The position numbers and the translations under genes are program-made. From assembly GCA_029204225.1 (NCBI GenBank), contig CM055097.1, positions 13,564,721 through 13,628,720 on the forward strand: a stretch of DNA of 64,000 nucleotides. The letters are read 5' to 3'. The stretch comes from Diphasiastrum complanatum. Its lineage: Eukaryota; Streptophyta; Lycopodiopsida; Lycopodiales; Lycopodiaceae. The notes beneath the pieces are model-generated. The model saw only the letters and a program-made list of their open reading frames with translations, ran no database searches and was not told the DNA's origin. Each line of letters opens with the position of its first letter. The first letter of the stretch is position 1. This document shows positions 39,965-59,890 of the stretch, piece after piece.

Positions 39965-41967
39965 GAGCATAGATCTACTTTTACTTCTCGTGCCATAGGC
40001 TGACAAGTACAATGCACCTTCTACAAGTGTCTAACGTTACATTATAGGTAGATCTAAATCCCTATGCCGTCTCGGCCATGATTTTATTTCCGTCCCCATA
40101 AAATGTGTTGGTGAGGCATTCGGCTTTGTTTTTGCTCATTTTATTTTCGCAACTTGTCGACTTCTCTGGCATTGGTGTTCCCGGTACACATGGATTCTGG
40201 AATCTATGAGACTGTGATTTGTTGACGCTCCTTAACGTAGTTTGGCCGCTCGACTCTGTCGCTTGATATTCGTTATGCGCTTTTAGTGGCTGGAATCCGT
40301 TAGAAGAATCTTCATGAGAATGATCTAACACGTCCCCACTATTGTGAATATGGTGACAGTCCCTTGGCACCTGCATATGTCTTCGGCGTTGGCATGTGTG
40401 GCAATGTGAGACCGTGGCGAAGGAAGGTGAAAAAGGGGTATAGACAAGAGGGGGGTGAGAATCGACGAAAATTGAGGAAAAAAAATTTACAACAAAATTT
40501 AACTTTAGAGGGGGGAACCAGAGAGAGTGACTGAGGAAATAAAAGAAAAATAAGAAAGATAAAATGAAACGAAGGGTCAAAAACTAGAAAATAAAAGTGT
40601 GTCCTTCAACGCTTTTTGTGGACTTCTTTTTCTTGTTTTTAATTTTCTTCAAATAGTCTTTTTTTTTGAAAGATACAGATGATAGTTACATGCTTCATGA
40701 AGCCTTCTCAAGTTGTTTTCCATTCGTATCTTTGGCATCTCGGATCTGACTCGGCCATGATTTTATTTTTGTCGCCGTAAAATGTGTTGGTGAGGCGTTG
40801 GGCTTTGTTTTTGCTCATTGGCCGGTCCACAACTTGTCGACTTGTCTGGCATTGGTGTTCCCGGTACATATGGATTCTGGAATCTGTGAGACTGTGATTT
40901 GTTGACGCTCCTTACGGTAGTTTGGCGGCTCGACTCCGACGCTTCATATTTGTTATGCTCTTGTAGTAGCTGGAATCCGTCAGAAGAATCTTCATGAGAA
41001 TCTTCTAACACGCCCCCACTATTGTGAATTTGGTGACAGTCCCTTGGGAGGAAATAAAAGAAAAAAAAGAAAGATAAAATGAAACGAAGGGTGAAAAACA
41101 AGAAAATAAAAGTGAGTCCTTCGATGCTTTTTGTGGAGTTCTTTTTCTTGTTTTCTATTTTCTTCAAATAGGTTTTCTTTTGAAAGATACAGATGATAGT
41201 TACATGCTTCATGAAACCTTCTCAAGTTGTTTTCCCTTCGTATCTTCGGCATCTTGGATCCGACGGTGGGTTTGAGTAAGCATGTGGACGAGTCGGAACC
41301 ACAATGAGCTGCACGTGGTGGATTGCGAGTGGATTGGGCCAAACGTTGGGTACATATTTTTCAGGAATCTCGTCGTATACCATGGTTCCAACCTCGTGAT
41401 ATTGACAAAAAACATTGCCAATAGGCAATGGTAGGTTCAGTATAGAAGGATTTGATCCTCGATGGCCGTCGTCTTGAAGGCTTTATTGGGGTTGAAGCAG
41501 AACTCGCCAAAGTATAAATCCCATCTGGTATCCACTTAGAAGCATCTCCACGTTATAGTAGGCTTCCATAACAATGGGATCTAGAGAATTAGCTGCGTCG
41601 GTCATGAACCGGTTGAGGGCCCTGGTGAAGTCGACCGTTATTTTCCAACCCTGTTCAAACATTATTAGTGGCCAATTGTAGCCCCCGACCCCCGACGCTT
41701 AGCCTGGGAGTCTTCAGTTTCATCCATGATCATCTGCGGGGCATGGGTTGATAAGTTGTGTCTGCCCTTAATGTCATCGGAGCTGTGAGATATTCCTTTA
41801 TGAGCTTGGTGCATGAGCACTGCGTTCCACCATTATGGTTGAGGGTCCAGAAGGGCCAGGAGATTGGCCAGTGTTCGCTTGAGGGGCTCATCGAGCTTTT
41901 TGGATAACTTGTAGCCGCCTCTTCTCTTGACATCGAGATACTTTTTGACAAAGAGGATCAGCTGCTC
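39965..41967 (-). pseudogene. Block K copy, A monomer of unit 3
   Basis: Equivalent of 650-2652, with the internal duplication and truncation at block X. A few private substitutions. Confidence 0.45.
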
Positions 41968-42289
41968 CTTCATTTAGATTTTTTACCACCAAGTTATGAT
42001 CATTCAACAAGAAATCTACGCTTTGCCCTTTACGACAACCTTAATGTTGTCCAACTAAAAATTGTAGAAACCAAAAAACACAACAAAATTAAAGACCTTC
42101 AATTTATTTAATTATTTTTTGGATGATCATATGAACAATGTTTAAGGTACACAATACTAGCTAGCTATATGGAGAATTCCAAACCATCTAAAAACGTATT
42201 AGGAGATCAGATTAAAGGAATTCTAGCTTATGTATTAGTTCATTGAAGATTGGACAAGAAATCATTCTAAATATTTGATGGTGACTAAG
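41968..42289. repeat. Block X, left flank of the copia insertion (unit 3)
   Basis: Copy of 2653-2974. Shares bases with monomer C (59063-59360) that units 1 and 2 lack, for example TGGACAAGAAATCATTCTAA. Confidence 0.8.
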
Positions 42290-43077
42290 TTAGAATTAAA
42301 GTAGAATCATTGTGGATCAGCTAAGGAATTGGACCAGTTTATAGCCTGCAGCCATAGCTTGCAAGGAGATGGAAAGAATAGGAGATCTCGTGGGTCTGTT
42401 CGCGCGCGGAAGAGGAGTCCCCTCTTAGTGTTCTAAGGTGGGTCAGCGGCTGCAAGGAGTGAAGACAGTGCACGGATCATCGGATCAGTTTCCATCATGA
42501 TCAACGATAGAGATCGAACCTCTAGCATTGAATTTGGACCATCGAATCCAAGAGAACCAGTGGATTGTTTTTAAAAGAGCCTTGAAGGTGGCAGAAGGGC
42601 GTTGAAAGACAAATCAGGCATCAACTTCAATAAAAATTTTCTTATTGAAAGTTGAGTTGGGTCCAAATTCACTGAAGTTTGAAGCCTTTTCAAACTGAAG
42701 AAATAGTTCAAAAAGTGAAAAACCCCTTAAATCCACCTCCTTTATCCGTTTTGACCCAAACGAAAGGCTATAACCTCCAAACGACGGGCACCCAGACTGT
42801 ACCTGCAAGTACGGTATAGCAAAACAAAGTGATTGCAGTGGAGATAGTTCTCGGAGTGTGCCAAAAGTGATTTCACCATTCTATTGGGCACGTAGTTGGG
42901 AGTTGATGACTGAGTGCATTTCGGAAGGTGACGCCGATTTGGCTTTCAAATTGGGGGAAAAGCGGCGAGTGGCCTAGTAAGGGAAAAAGTGCAGGTCATT
43001 ATTTTCAACTTTTAACATCACAGTTGGCCTTGGCATACTGCTTTCAGCCTACGGCAGAAGTTTCAAGCAGTTTTGCG

Positions 43078-43758
43078 ATGGCAAACATGGGAGAGTCCAT
43101 TTTGAGTGAAAGTAGCAAATTGGACGGGATTTACAACTATGCAGTGTGGAAATTCAAAATGAAAAACAAACTGATGGAGAAAGATGTGGGAAGTCATCAG
43201 AGTTGATGAGAGAAGACCGTTAAATGAAGCAGATATCAAAGTGTTCGACAAAAAAAAGAGGAGGATCACATCATTACCCAAATTTGTGATGTTGTTACAC
43301 CCAAACAAGCATCAATGAGGGATGACCAGAATCAAAACAATGAGGGATGAACTGCATTCTATTCTAAGCGCATACGTGATGTGGAGCTGGTGCACAATGC
43401 ATTGTGCGGCATTGCAGAACCCTATCAGATGTTTGTGAGCATAATAGCATCAAGAGAAAGATTGCCAACCTTTGACGAGCTCACAGGAATCTAGATGCAG
43501 AGAGAGCAACGGCGAGAAATGGTGAAAGCTAGACATGAGAATACTGATGATCAGGCACTTGCAACACGCCAAAAACAAGGCAAGGGAAAGGGCAAGAAGA
43601 ACTTTAAACAGCAATTTTCCAACTCTCGGGAGGATGAGGGATCTTCCAGTAAGACCAAGAAGAAAGGCAAGTGCTTCCATTGTGGGTAAAAGGGCCATTG
43701 GAAGAGTGAATATCGCAAATTCTTGGCGAAACAAGGCAAGGGGAACCAAAACAAGCAG
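43078..43758 (+). pseudogene. gag: Copia gag, broken, copy 3
   Basis: It starts at the ATG 43078, with the shared frameshift after about 43190. Two private lesions follow: TAG at 43492-43494 (TTG in copies 1 and 2), and an extra G in the zinc knuckle that makes TAA at 43687-43689 directly after the second Cys. Confidence 0.9.
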
Positions 43759-45345
43759 GTAACCTTGTCAATGAGGGTGAGATTGAAGACTCTAGCATCT
43801 TCATATCTACATTGTCATCTAATCAAGATGATCAAGCGTGGTATATTGACTTGGGAGCCACAAGACACATGACGGGTAACAAGAATTGGTTCAGTAGCTT
43901 GAAAGTTTTGGATAATGGAACGTCCGTTTCACAAGCAACTGGCGATGTGTGCAAGATCAAGGGGATAGGCACCGTTTCAATCCAACTACCTGATGGCAAA
44001 AGCAAGATGATCAGGGAGGTACTTTACGTACCAGGTTTGAAGAAAAATCTACTTTCTATTGGAGTCATTACTGATCAAAAGTTGAAAGTAGAATTCACCC
44101 ATGATCGTTGCTTTGTGAAGGATGTGAACCAAAAGTTCAAAGTTATTGCGGATGGAGTTTGGGAGCCCAATACAAAATTGTACAGGTTGAATGCTACAAT
44201 CAACGGGCAACATGGACTCGTATCGTCCATTCCATCGCAAACTGAGTTGTGGCATAAGAGGCTTGGTCACTTGAACTTGGGAAGCCTCAGTTTGATGAGA
44301 AAATTGGAGATGGTAACAAGATTGCCTACCACAGAAGACCACTTGAAATCGATGTGCGAGCCATGTGTATATAGGAAGCAGCATCAAGAGAAGTTCAATA
44401 AAGGTGGTGTTGCAAGAGCAAAGAACATCCTGGATTTAATCCACACAGATTTATGCGGGCCTATGAGAACCAGAACCATGTCCTTAGGTAAAGCCTTCTA
44501 TTTCATGACCTTTATTGATGATATGTCACGTAAGACGTGGATCTACTTCTTGAAGAAGAAATCAGATGCATTTGACAATTTCAAGAGCTTCAAAGCATTG
44601 GGAAAAAAATCAGACAGGTAGGAAGATCAAAGTCCTAAGATCAACTAGTGGAGGTGAGTACAAGTCTAATGACTTCAATGATCTTTGTGATCAATGTGGG
44701 ATTAAAAGACAAATTACGCAAGCTCATACTCATGATCTCAATGGTGTAGCTGAGCGCAAGAATTGTACGATTGTGGAAAGTGCCAGATCTATGCTAGCTG
44801 AGATGAAACTACCAAAAGATTTGTGGTCAGAAGCATGCAGTACGGCAGTCTATCTTCAAAATAGAAGTCCTACCATTGCCATACCAAAGATAACACTTGA
44901 GGAAGCATTAGCGAAGAAGAAGCCAAAGGTGAACCACTTGTGAATCTTTGGATGTAAGGCCTTTGTACACATTCCTAAGGAAGAGAGACGTAAACTTGAT
45001 GTGAAAGCTATCAAGTGTATATTCCTAGGATATGATGAACATGTGAAGGGCTATAGATGTTTTGATCCAGTGGAAAACAAAATCCATGTAAGCCGTGATG
45101 TTATGTTTGATGAATCCAAGATGTATGAAGACGAGGATGCTGAGAAGATAGACACATCCAGTGGGAAAGATGGTATAGTGAGGATACCTCCTGATGATGA
45201 TCCATTCATTGACCTTCCAAGTGATGAACATGAGGACACATCTCAAGATACTACTACTCAACCCCAAGAGACAGATTGGAGAGGTAGAGACAAACCTTTT
45301 GGTGCAAGAAGGATTGAAGTTGCAAGTGACAAATGCCAAGGATAA
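43759..45345 (+). pseudogene. pol: Copia protease and integrase, broken, copy 3
   Basis: The segment 43812-44621 is open and carries the D-L-G protease change. A 6-bp in-frame AGAACC duplication near 44470 adds two residues after the first catalytic Asp region. The Thr in place of the second catalytic Asp and the later TGA (44941-44943) are shared with the other copies. The Glu motif reads GVAERKN here, where copies 1 and 2 have GVTERKN. Confidence 0.9.
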
Positions 45346-47069
45346 GGATGTACCGTGGGATACATTTTCATCAGGAAGCCGATCACCTGACAGGAAGCTC
45401 CCCAATGGTTTGAGAGATTTTTGGAGAGCCGTGACATGGATGACTTTCCAGGATCATCTAGCCAGAGAGAGCTACAAAGATCAACAAGAGAGAAGACACA
45501 ACCTGAAACGTATGAAGCAAATTATGCTCTCTTATCTAGCATTATTCAAAGCAAAGAACCTTCGACTTATGGTGAAGCGAAGGATGATGACATTTGGGTC
45601 AAGGCCATGGGAGAGGAGATGGAGTCAATTGCTAAGCATAGCACATGGGACTTAGTAGAACCACCAGTTGGCAAGAAACCCATTGGTTGAAAATGGGTAT
45701 ACATGACTAAGTACCATGCAGATGGAAGTATAGCAAAGCACAAGGCAAGATTGGTGATCAAAGGGTATTCACAAAGTAAAGGCATTGACTATGAGGAGAC
45801 CTTCGTGCCAGTATGTAAGTGGAATACTCTACCCCTACTTGTTGCTTTAGCTTCACATTTTGGTTGGCCTTTGCATCAGATGGATGTAAAATCTGCTTTC
45901 AAAAATGGTGAGTTAGAAGAAGAGGTGTTCATGGATCAACCTGAAGGCTTTGTAGCGAAGGGATAGGAAAATAAAGTATGTCACTTGAAGAAAGCGCTTC
46001 ATGGTCTTAAACACGCACCACGTGCATGGTATAGCAGGATTGATGCCTACTTTCGTTCAAAGGGGATGGTGAGAACACATTCTGATCCAAAATCTATACA
46101 TCTTATGCTTTGATGGTATGGTTTCTTTGATTGCTCTTTATGTTGATGACCTGATAATTATGGGAATTAATCAAGAGATGATAGACATGATCAAGAAAGA
46201 CCTCATGGAACAATTTGAGATGACAGATCTCAGCCTGATGCATTATTGCCTTGGAGTAGAGGTGTGGCAAAAAGGACACGAAGTGAGTTTAACACAAGTG
46301 AAGTATGTCAAAGAGTTGTTGCACAGGTTTAGGTTGCAGGATTGCAAACCAGTGAATACTCCTATTGAACTAGGTAAAAAGGTTTCTAAGCTTGATGAGT
46401 CACAGTCATTTGATGCTACGCTGTATAGGCAGTTAGTAGGGAGCTTGATTTACCTTACCACAACTAGACCAGATATATGCTATGTTGTTGGCATTGTAAG
46501 TCAGTTTATGGCAGCACCTACGAAAACGCATTGGAAGGCATCTAAACGCATTTTGCGTTATGTGAAAGGCACTTCAGATTATGGCTTGATTTACAGGAAG
46601 CATGAGGGTTTACCTGAGTTGTGTGGCTATGTGGATGCGGATTGGGGAGGTGACTATGATGATCGTAGATCCACCACATGGTATGTATTCCATTTCTGTG
46701 GTAGTTGCTTTTCCTGGTCTAGTAAGATCCACCACAGAAGCAGAGTATAAGGCAATGTGTAGTGCAACATAGGAAGCTATATGGTTGAGACAAATCTTGG
46801 AATAAGTTGCCATGAAGCAGAAAAATCCCACAACTGTACATAGCGATAGTCAGAGTGGCATTCAGCTAGCAAAGAATCCAGTGTTCCATGCGAAAACCAA
46901 ACACATTGAGATTCAGTATCACTTTATACGTGAGAGGCTGCTAAGTCGTGAAATTCATGTTGTTCATTGTAGTATGGAAGAACAACTAGCTGATATTTTC
47001 ACTAAGCCACTTGTTGGAGAAAATTTTCATAAGTTTAGATCAAAGCTTTCTGTACTTAAAGTTTGTTGA
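45346..47069 (+). pseudogene. pol: Copia reverse transcriptase and RNase H, broken, copy 3
   Basis: Shared stops lie before KWVYM and after VAKG. A private extra A near 46088-46091 shifts the frame just upstream of YVDD. RNase H has a private TAG (46770-46772) and the TAA shared with copy 2 (46803-46805). Confidence 0.92.
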
Positions 47070-47123
47070 CTATAAAGCTATGTATATGACTGTATAAAAG
47101 GTAGACTCTAGTTTAAGGGAGAG

Positions 47124-47397
47124 AGTTAAAATTAAAGTAGAATCACTGTGCTACTGTAGTGTGGGTCCTATCAGTTGATAAGGATCAATTGGCCTCAACA
47201 CGAGGCAAGTCGACGGGACACTCGTCCCATCAACGGCAACCTGGGTCATGCATGGGTTGCCTGAGTGAAAAACTATATGTACAATGTAATTTCATTTTGA
47301 GAAATATAGTTGCTATGTGAGCTTGCTCTGGAGAGTGTTTTCTGTCTATGTCACTGTGTAGCATGATCTGTGTTCCTGTTTGAAGCAAATTCTAAGT
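47124..47397 (+). repeat. Copia 3' LTR, copy 3
   Basis: Matches the 3' LTRs of copies 1 and 2 and ends at the right target-site repeat. Confidence 0.75.
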
Positions 47398-48377
47398 GGC
47401 TAAGCATAGTTGACGTGACAACTTATGCCATGTACTTCAGATACAAGTTGTTATCGTTTACGAATAATATTGAGATATCGAGAATATCGAACTTGGTGGC
47501 CAATATTTCTAAGTGTGAAAGCTTAATTTGAAAAACTTATTGGTGATGCTCAATTAACGAGATCTAACAATCGGTCCAAAAAACAAGACCCATGATCGAC
47601 TGAAAATGTCAAATAAATGTAGTTTGACAAGAGATCAAAAAAGTATTATCCCTAATCAATGTGTTGTTATGAGAGCAATTGACACCACATATAAGCCTAA
47701 TGACTTCACCAACTCAAGCATGGATAACACTTCAATGTACATTTGAAACTTTCTTTTTATAAATTATGCTTTTATTCTTGAAAAAAGAATTCCCATAAGA
47801 AAAAGACGACGAACTTTTTGACAAAAATCAAGAAAATCCGATCGGTCTAAAACTAGCAAAGGCGGTAGCTAACAACACAACATATGTTTAAGGGCATTGA
47901 TTTTACAATGTTTTCTATTCAACAACATACAAAAATAGTAAATGTTTTTCTATTTGGTCAAAAACCCACATCTATCGGGGCCATCCATCTTTTGCATACA
48001 AAAGCATAATCGTATATGTGACAAAACTAATATTAAAAACATACATGGAATAATGAATACCTTATATTTTGTAAGGTTGCACAATTTTATTTTAAAAAAA
48101 TTGCATAAGCTACTCACCACCATATGCATTAATTTTAGAAAAGCCAACAAAAGCGTTAATCTTAGACTTACTATTTCTAAAAGATCTCAAAAGATACTTA
48201 TCATCTCTATGAACACGAGCCTAAATCTCAAACTAATGATTTTTGGAAAGGCGACAACTTATTGCATATGAGCTTAAGGACTCACCCCTTTACATAAATA
48301 ATGCCTAAAGTTGTTGCTCTCTCTCAGATTTCCTCAAATGGTGTGTCTCTTCTCTCACTGTACCAGCTGAGCTAGCT
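47398..48377. repeat. Block X right flank and block P copy (unit 3)
   Basis: Matches 8058-9029 and 27703-28682. The P part leads to the deleted 2OGD at 48378. Confidence 0.7.
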
Positions 48378-48559
48378 ATGGTGCCCAATGTACCAGCAAA
48401 TGATGAAATCATTTTGTAGTAGACCCTAGCTAGTTAATTGATGTTATATCTACTTGTTTGTGCTTTGGAGGTGACGAGCAAGGATCTTTTTCCGAGTGTA
48501 GTCCATAGGGTGGTAAAAAACAACAACAAGTGTCGCTCATCAATCACCTTTATAAAGGT
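48378..48559 (+). pseudogene. Internally deleted 2OGD, unit 3
   Basis: Same fusion structure as at 9030 and 28683; the 13-codon frame and exon 3 head are kept, with the His codon intact. Confidence 0.88.
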
Positions 48560-51473
<2,914 letters not shown>

Positions 51474-51488
51474 GAGAGAGAGAGAGAG
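51474..51488. repeat. Short AG microsatellite
   Basis: About seven AG units at the K / partial-P junction of B'. Confidence 0.85.
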
Positions 51489-51974
51489 TAAAGTCGTCGA
51501 ACGAAGAAGCAGATCGGTCTAAAAAATAGCAAAGGCGATAGCGAACAACACAACACATGTTTAAGGTCATTGATTTTACGATGTTTTTTATTCAACAACA
51601 TACAAAAATAGGAAGTGTTTTTCCAAGAAAGAAGTAAGTGCAACAATTCCATGGAAAAGATTGGTAATTTGTTGTTACATTGTTCTTAGAGTATCTTGTC
51701 ACAAAGTGAGTAGCATTATTTATGGTGCTGTTAGTCTAAATATTATTGTGTTTTTTTTTATTTTTTTCCCTTTTTAAAACCAATGTGGTTATTTGAAACT
51801 TTAACTTGATGATTTTATAGGCATTGTCCTAGTTTGGCACTTTTGTTTGTGAAAGGTTCTCTTTGAGTGGAGTCTGAAGAAAGGATGATTTGGCAAATCG
51901 GAGTCAAGGAATGCTTAATAGCAATGTCAACATCAATGTTATATGATGTAAATACAATCGTTGACCGCTCATGT
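51489..51974. other. Partial block P and spacer in B', no gene seen
   Basis: The first 120 bp match the start of block P. The rest (to a breakpoint near 51970) matches 56220-56580 in monomer C, including sequence beyond the spacer of units 1 and 2. Confidence 0.6.
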
Positions 51975-52026
51975 CTTCTAGATGGCAAGTCTAACCTTGA
52001 CAGATTCAGAATCAGTCCTACTGTAG
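51975..52026 (+). pseudogene. 2OGD remnant: last coding bases only (B')
   Basis: These 52 bases match the end of 2OGD exon 3 (first copy of the 113-bp repeat) and are followed by 2OGD downstream sequence. Exons 1 and 2 and most of exon 3 are deleted. Here the codons after SPT run to a TGA at 52028-52030 without the tandem duplication, indicating the older 3' structure. Confidence 0.85.
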
Positions 52027-56017
<3,991 letters not shown>

Positions 56018-56031
56018 AGAGAGAGAGAGAG

Positions 56032-56095
<64 letters not shown>

Positions 56096-56098
56096 TGT
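56018..56098. repeat. Compound AG/GT microsatellite
   Basis: About 8 AG then about 31 GT units with one TT interruption; the GT part is much longer than in units 1 and 2. Confidence 0.95.
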
Positions 56099-56590
56099 AA
56101 AGTCGTCGAACGAAGAAGCAGATCGGTCTAGAAAATAGCAAAGGTGGTAGTGAACAACACAACAGATGTTTAAGGTCATTGATTTTACGATGTCTTTTAT
56201 TCAACAACATACAATTATAGGAAGTGTTTTTCTAGGAAAGAAGTAAGTGCAACAATTCCATGCAAAAGACTGGTAATTTGTTGTTGCATTGTTCTTAGAG
56301 TATCTTGTCACAAAGTGAGTAGCATTATTTATGGTGTTGTTAGTGTATATATTATTGTGGTTTTTTATTTATTTTTTCCTTTTTAAAACCGATGTGGCTA
56401 TTTGAAACTTTCACTTGATGATTTTATAGGCATTGTGCTAGTTTGGCACTTTTGTTTGCGAAATGTTCTCTTTGAGTCGAGTCTGAAGAAAGGATGATTC
56501 GGTAAATCGGAGTCAAAGAATGCTTAATAGCAATGTCAACATCAATGTCATATGATGTAAATACAATCGTTGACAGTTCATGTGTTTCAA
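56099..56590. other. Partial P / spacer in monomer C
   Basis: Continues the sequence of 12738-13080 and, beyond its end, that of 51840-51970. No gene seen. Confidence 0.55.
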
Positions 56591-59062
56591 TAATCGTTGG
56601 TCTAGCTGGAATAATTGGTGATCGATGACGAGAAAGATGAGTGCATAGCACCAATACACAAGTTATTGTTGTTGGCGATTTTCATTTTGTGCATAGTCAT
56701 CTTTATCTTACATAAATAATGCTAAGTAGGCTTTTGGCTCAGGTATTTGCTTGTGCTTGGTATACAATTGAACTTGTGTGGGCAGCCTGACCAACCTTAA
56801 GAGCACCACTGCACAGCTCCAAGCATGGGTAGTTTTTGTTATTTGTTTTAGTTTCTAAGCAAAGCTAATTAGTCTTGCATGTAATAAAGTCTCCTTTAGA
56901 CTCCTTTAAACAACGAACATTAGATGTTTTGTTCTTCGGATCGGATGTAGGAGATTACGTTTTGTGATCTTTTTCAGCAATCCATGGCAAATTCTTATTT
57001 TTCTTTAATGTTAAATCATTTGATGAATTGAACTTATGGATGTTGGCCTACTTTTATTGTATAACTTGGAAGTGTTTTGAATTGTGGTTGAAACTGCATA
57101 GATAAGAGAAGCAAAAGAATATGAAGTGCAAAATTATGTTGAGGGGAGTAGTCACATTGTTGCCATAAATGGAGATGCTTTTAATGAGTGCAATGTACTA
57201 TAACGAGATCTTTTTTTGAGCAATACAAAAGATTGGAGAGAATGACATTCATTGTGTACATATGCAAAACATGAAACATTTAGTGATCGTTTATTTAATG
57301 GAATATTTGATTGTTATAGGTGGAGATCGACCTAGGAAATTGAGACTTTTGAGATAATGTGTAGTAAAATTTGACTTTGCTACTCTTATATTCAACAACT
57401 AGGTACACCTATTGCAACGTGATGGATCAAATTTGCATTGCTAGTAGACCTATCAAATCTTGTCCAAGAGAAACGGTTTGATGCTATTGGATTTTGGTAT
57501 TGTTCCATCACATAGCTCCTCTATTTCTGGTGTGATTCGAAAAAATGTCACAGGTAAAACTCCACAAGGGAAGATGTAGAAATCTATCATTTTATTATTG
57601 TGAACAAATAAATAGTGGATTGATAGACATTCAAGAAATAAAAAATAATAGTCTCTAGCTTCAATTGAAACGGTATAGGAATTGAAATAGAATGAATTTT
57701 TTTTTTTCAAAAATTTCAAGTTCAATGGCCAATGGAGAAATCCTAGAATCATCTAGTGCACCTAAATTTCAAAATAACATATACGAAAGTAAAAATAGAA
57801 CCTTAAGTAAGATAAATGGTGGTATTTTTTTTTGTACATTTGCTTTAAATTGGTAGGTGATATTTTGTAATAGTATCTATGAGCTGTGATTGCAATAGTC
57901 CATATTATCTATCAAAATATCATCTACAGCCACTCATTTGGCATTAATCTCCCACTAATTTGTTCATCCATATCATTCTCATCAAATATGGTTGTCATCA
58001 TCATTATCGTCAAGTGTGCATTTATAATTTTGTGCTCAAATTGGATCAGATCAAAGAATAGTCACAAAGATTGTATTCGGTCCCTTTAAAATTAGTTGGA
58101 TTCAATTTTAGATTCATATCAAAATTAAAATTCTTTTTTTGTATCATTTGAAAGATTGTGCATAACAGTATATAGATTGTCAAGCATTTGTGTAATTATG
58201 GGGTACAAGAAATGTATATGTGCTTCTCAACTATGTCACATACCACCATAGTCCATCTAACAAGGATGCATGCCTATCACGGATATATACAATACTCATC
58301 ATCCCCATGACATGAATCAGTGATCCATGAACGAATGAGACACTATGGTGCTCCATAGGCTTGATATACTAACAACACATGATATGTGTTAGGCTGGTTA
58401 CGATTGTATATTAGGCTGGATTATATGACAATTATAAAAAAGAACATTTTTTTGTGAGGAAACTCATTGAAATTAGTTTGAAAATAGGTGAATTGTTTGT
58501 GAAAAGATGAGAGAGAATGAAAGTTTGATCTAAGGCCATAGGTAACTCGATTTATTGAAGTATTGGATCATTACGATGTTTGAGAGATATTAGCCATTAG
58601 TGTGTAGTTTTTTTGAGGAAAAATCAGTGTGAAGATTGTTGATTTATGAAGAAGTGTAAAAGAGCTAGAGAACAACTTAGGCCTCATTAAATAAGCCAAT
58701 ATAAGTCTAATATTTTGCAGAAGAATTTACTTCACATACTTTCGAGTGTAAAGGTTGGTCTTATTTATTAGTTTTTAGTATTGATTTCTCCTCAATTTTG
58801 TGTTTAAGATTAGTGTGGACCCAGGGCTCTTTGCTAGATTTCCAAAGCCTTTATGTTGTTCTCATGCGAATTGTTAGAAATTTGAGATGGGGAAAAGCCC
58901 TTCAACAATGGGCATAAAATATCTCAATTATTGTGATGGGTCTTTTTGGTTGTTAAAGGTTGTGGAATTTGAAAGAGTTGTTGCATCAAAAGAGTTCACT
59001 TTAAAGTGTGGATAGGGGACTTAGCAAAATTTACAAAACTTGGAAGTGTAGATTGGTCGTAA
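56591..59062. other. Single-copy region of monomer C, no gene recognised
   Basis: About 2.5 kb not repeated elsewhere in the window and AT-rich. The longest open stretch is 99 codons on the minus strand (57453-57752) and resembles nothing I know; a 67-codon plus-strand one (57886-58089) is hydrophobic. Stops are dense elsewhere. It may be ancestral monomer sequence deleted from types A and B. Confidence 0.5.
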
Positions 59063-59890
59063 CTTCATTTAGATTTTTTACCACCAAGTTATGATCATTC
59101 AACGAAAAATCTGCGCTTTGTGACAACCTTAATGTTGTCCAACTAAAAATTGTAGAAACCAAAAAACACAACGAAATTTAAGACCTTGAATTCATTTAAT
59201 TAATGATCATATAAACAATGTTTAAGATACACAATACTAGCTATATGGAGAATTCCAAACCATCCAAAAAGGTATTAGGAGATCATATTAAAGGAAATCT
59301 AGCTTATGTATTAGTTCATCGAAGATTGGACAAGAAATCATTCTAAATATTTGATGGTGGCTAAGCATAGTTGATGTGACAACTTATGCCATGTACTTCA
59401 AATACAAGTTATTATCGTTTAAGAATCAATCAAATAATATTGAGATATCGAGAATATCGAACTTGGTGGCCAATATTTCTAAGTGTGAAAGCTTAATTAG
59501 AATAAATTATTGGTGATGCTCAATTAACGAGATCTAACAGCCAGTCCAAAAAACAAGACCCATGATTGACTGAAAATGTCAAAAAGTGTACTTTGACAAG
59601 AGATCAAAAAAGTATTATCCCTAATCAATGTGTTGTCATGAGAGCAATTGACACCACATATAAGCCTAATGACTTCACCAACTCAGGCATGGATAACAGT
59701 TCAACGTACATTTGGAACTTTCTCTTTATAAATTATGCTTTTATTCTTGAAAAAAGAATTCCCATAAGAAAAAGACGACGAACTTTTTGACAAAAATCAA
59801 GAAAATCCGATCGGTCCAAAACTAGCAAAGGCAGTAGCTAACAACACGCCATATGTTTAAGGGCATTGATTTTACGATGTTTTCTATTCA
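59063..59890. repeat. Block X without the copia insertion (first copy in C)
   Basis: Bases 59063-59360 match the left flank of the copia element and 59361-59890 match its right flank. The join at 59351-59370 holds one copy of the target sequence, so this is an empty site. Confidence 0.9.

Larger units (their letters stand above)
42290..47395 (+). mobile_element. Defective Ty1/copia LTR retrotransposon, copy 3
   Basis: Same insertion and shared lesions as copies 1 and 2, plus more private damage: an early TAG in gag, an extra G in the zinc-knuckle codons, a 6-bp duplication in integrase near 44470 and a 1-bp insertion in RT near 46090. The leader is 42290-43077 and the 3' LTR about 47124-47397. 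Confidence 0.95.
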
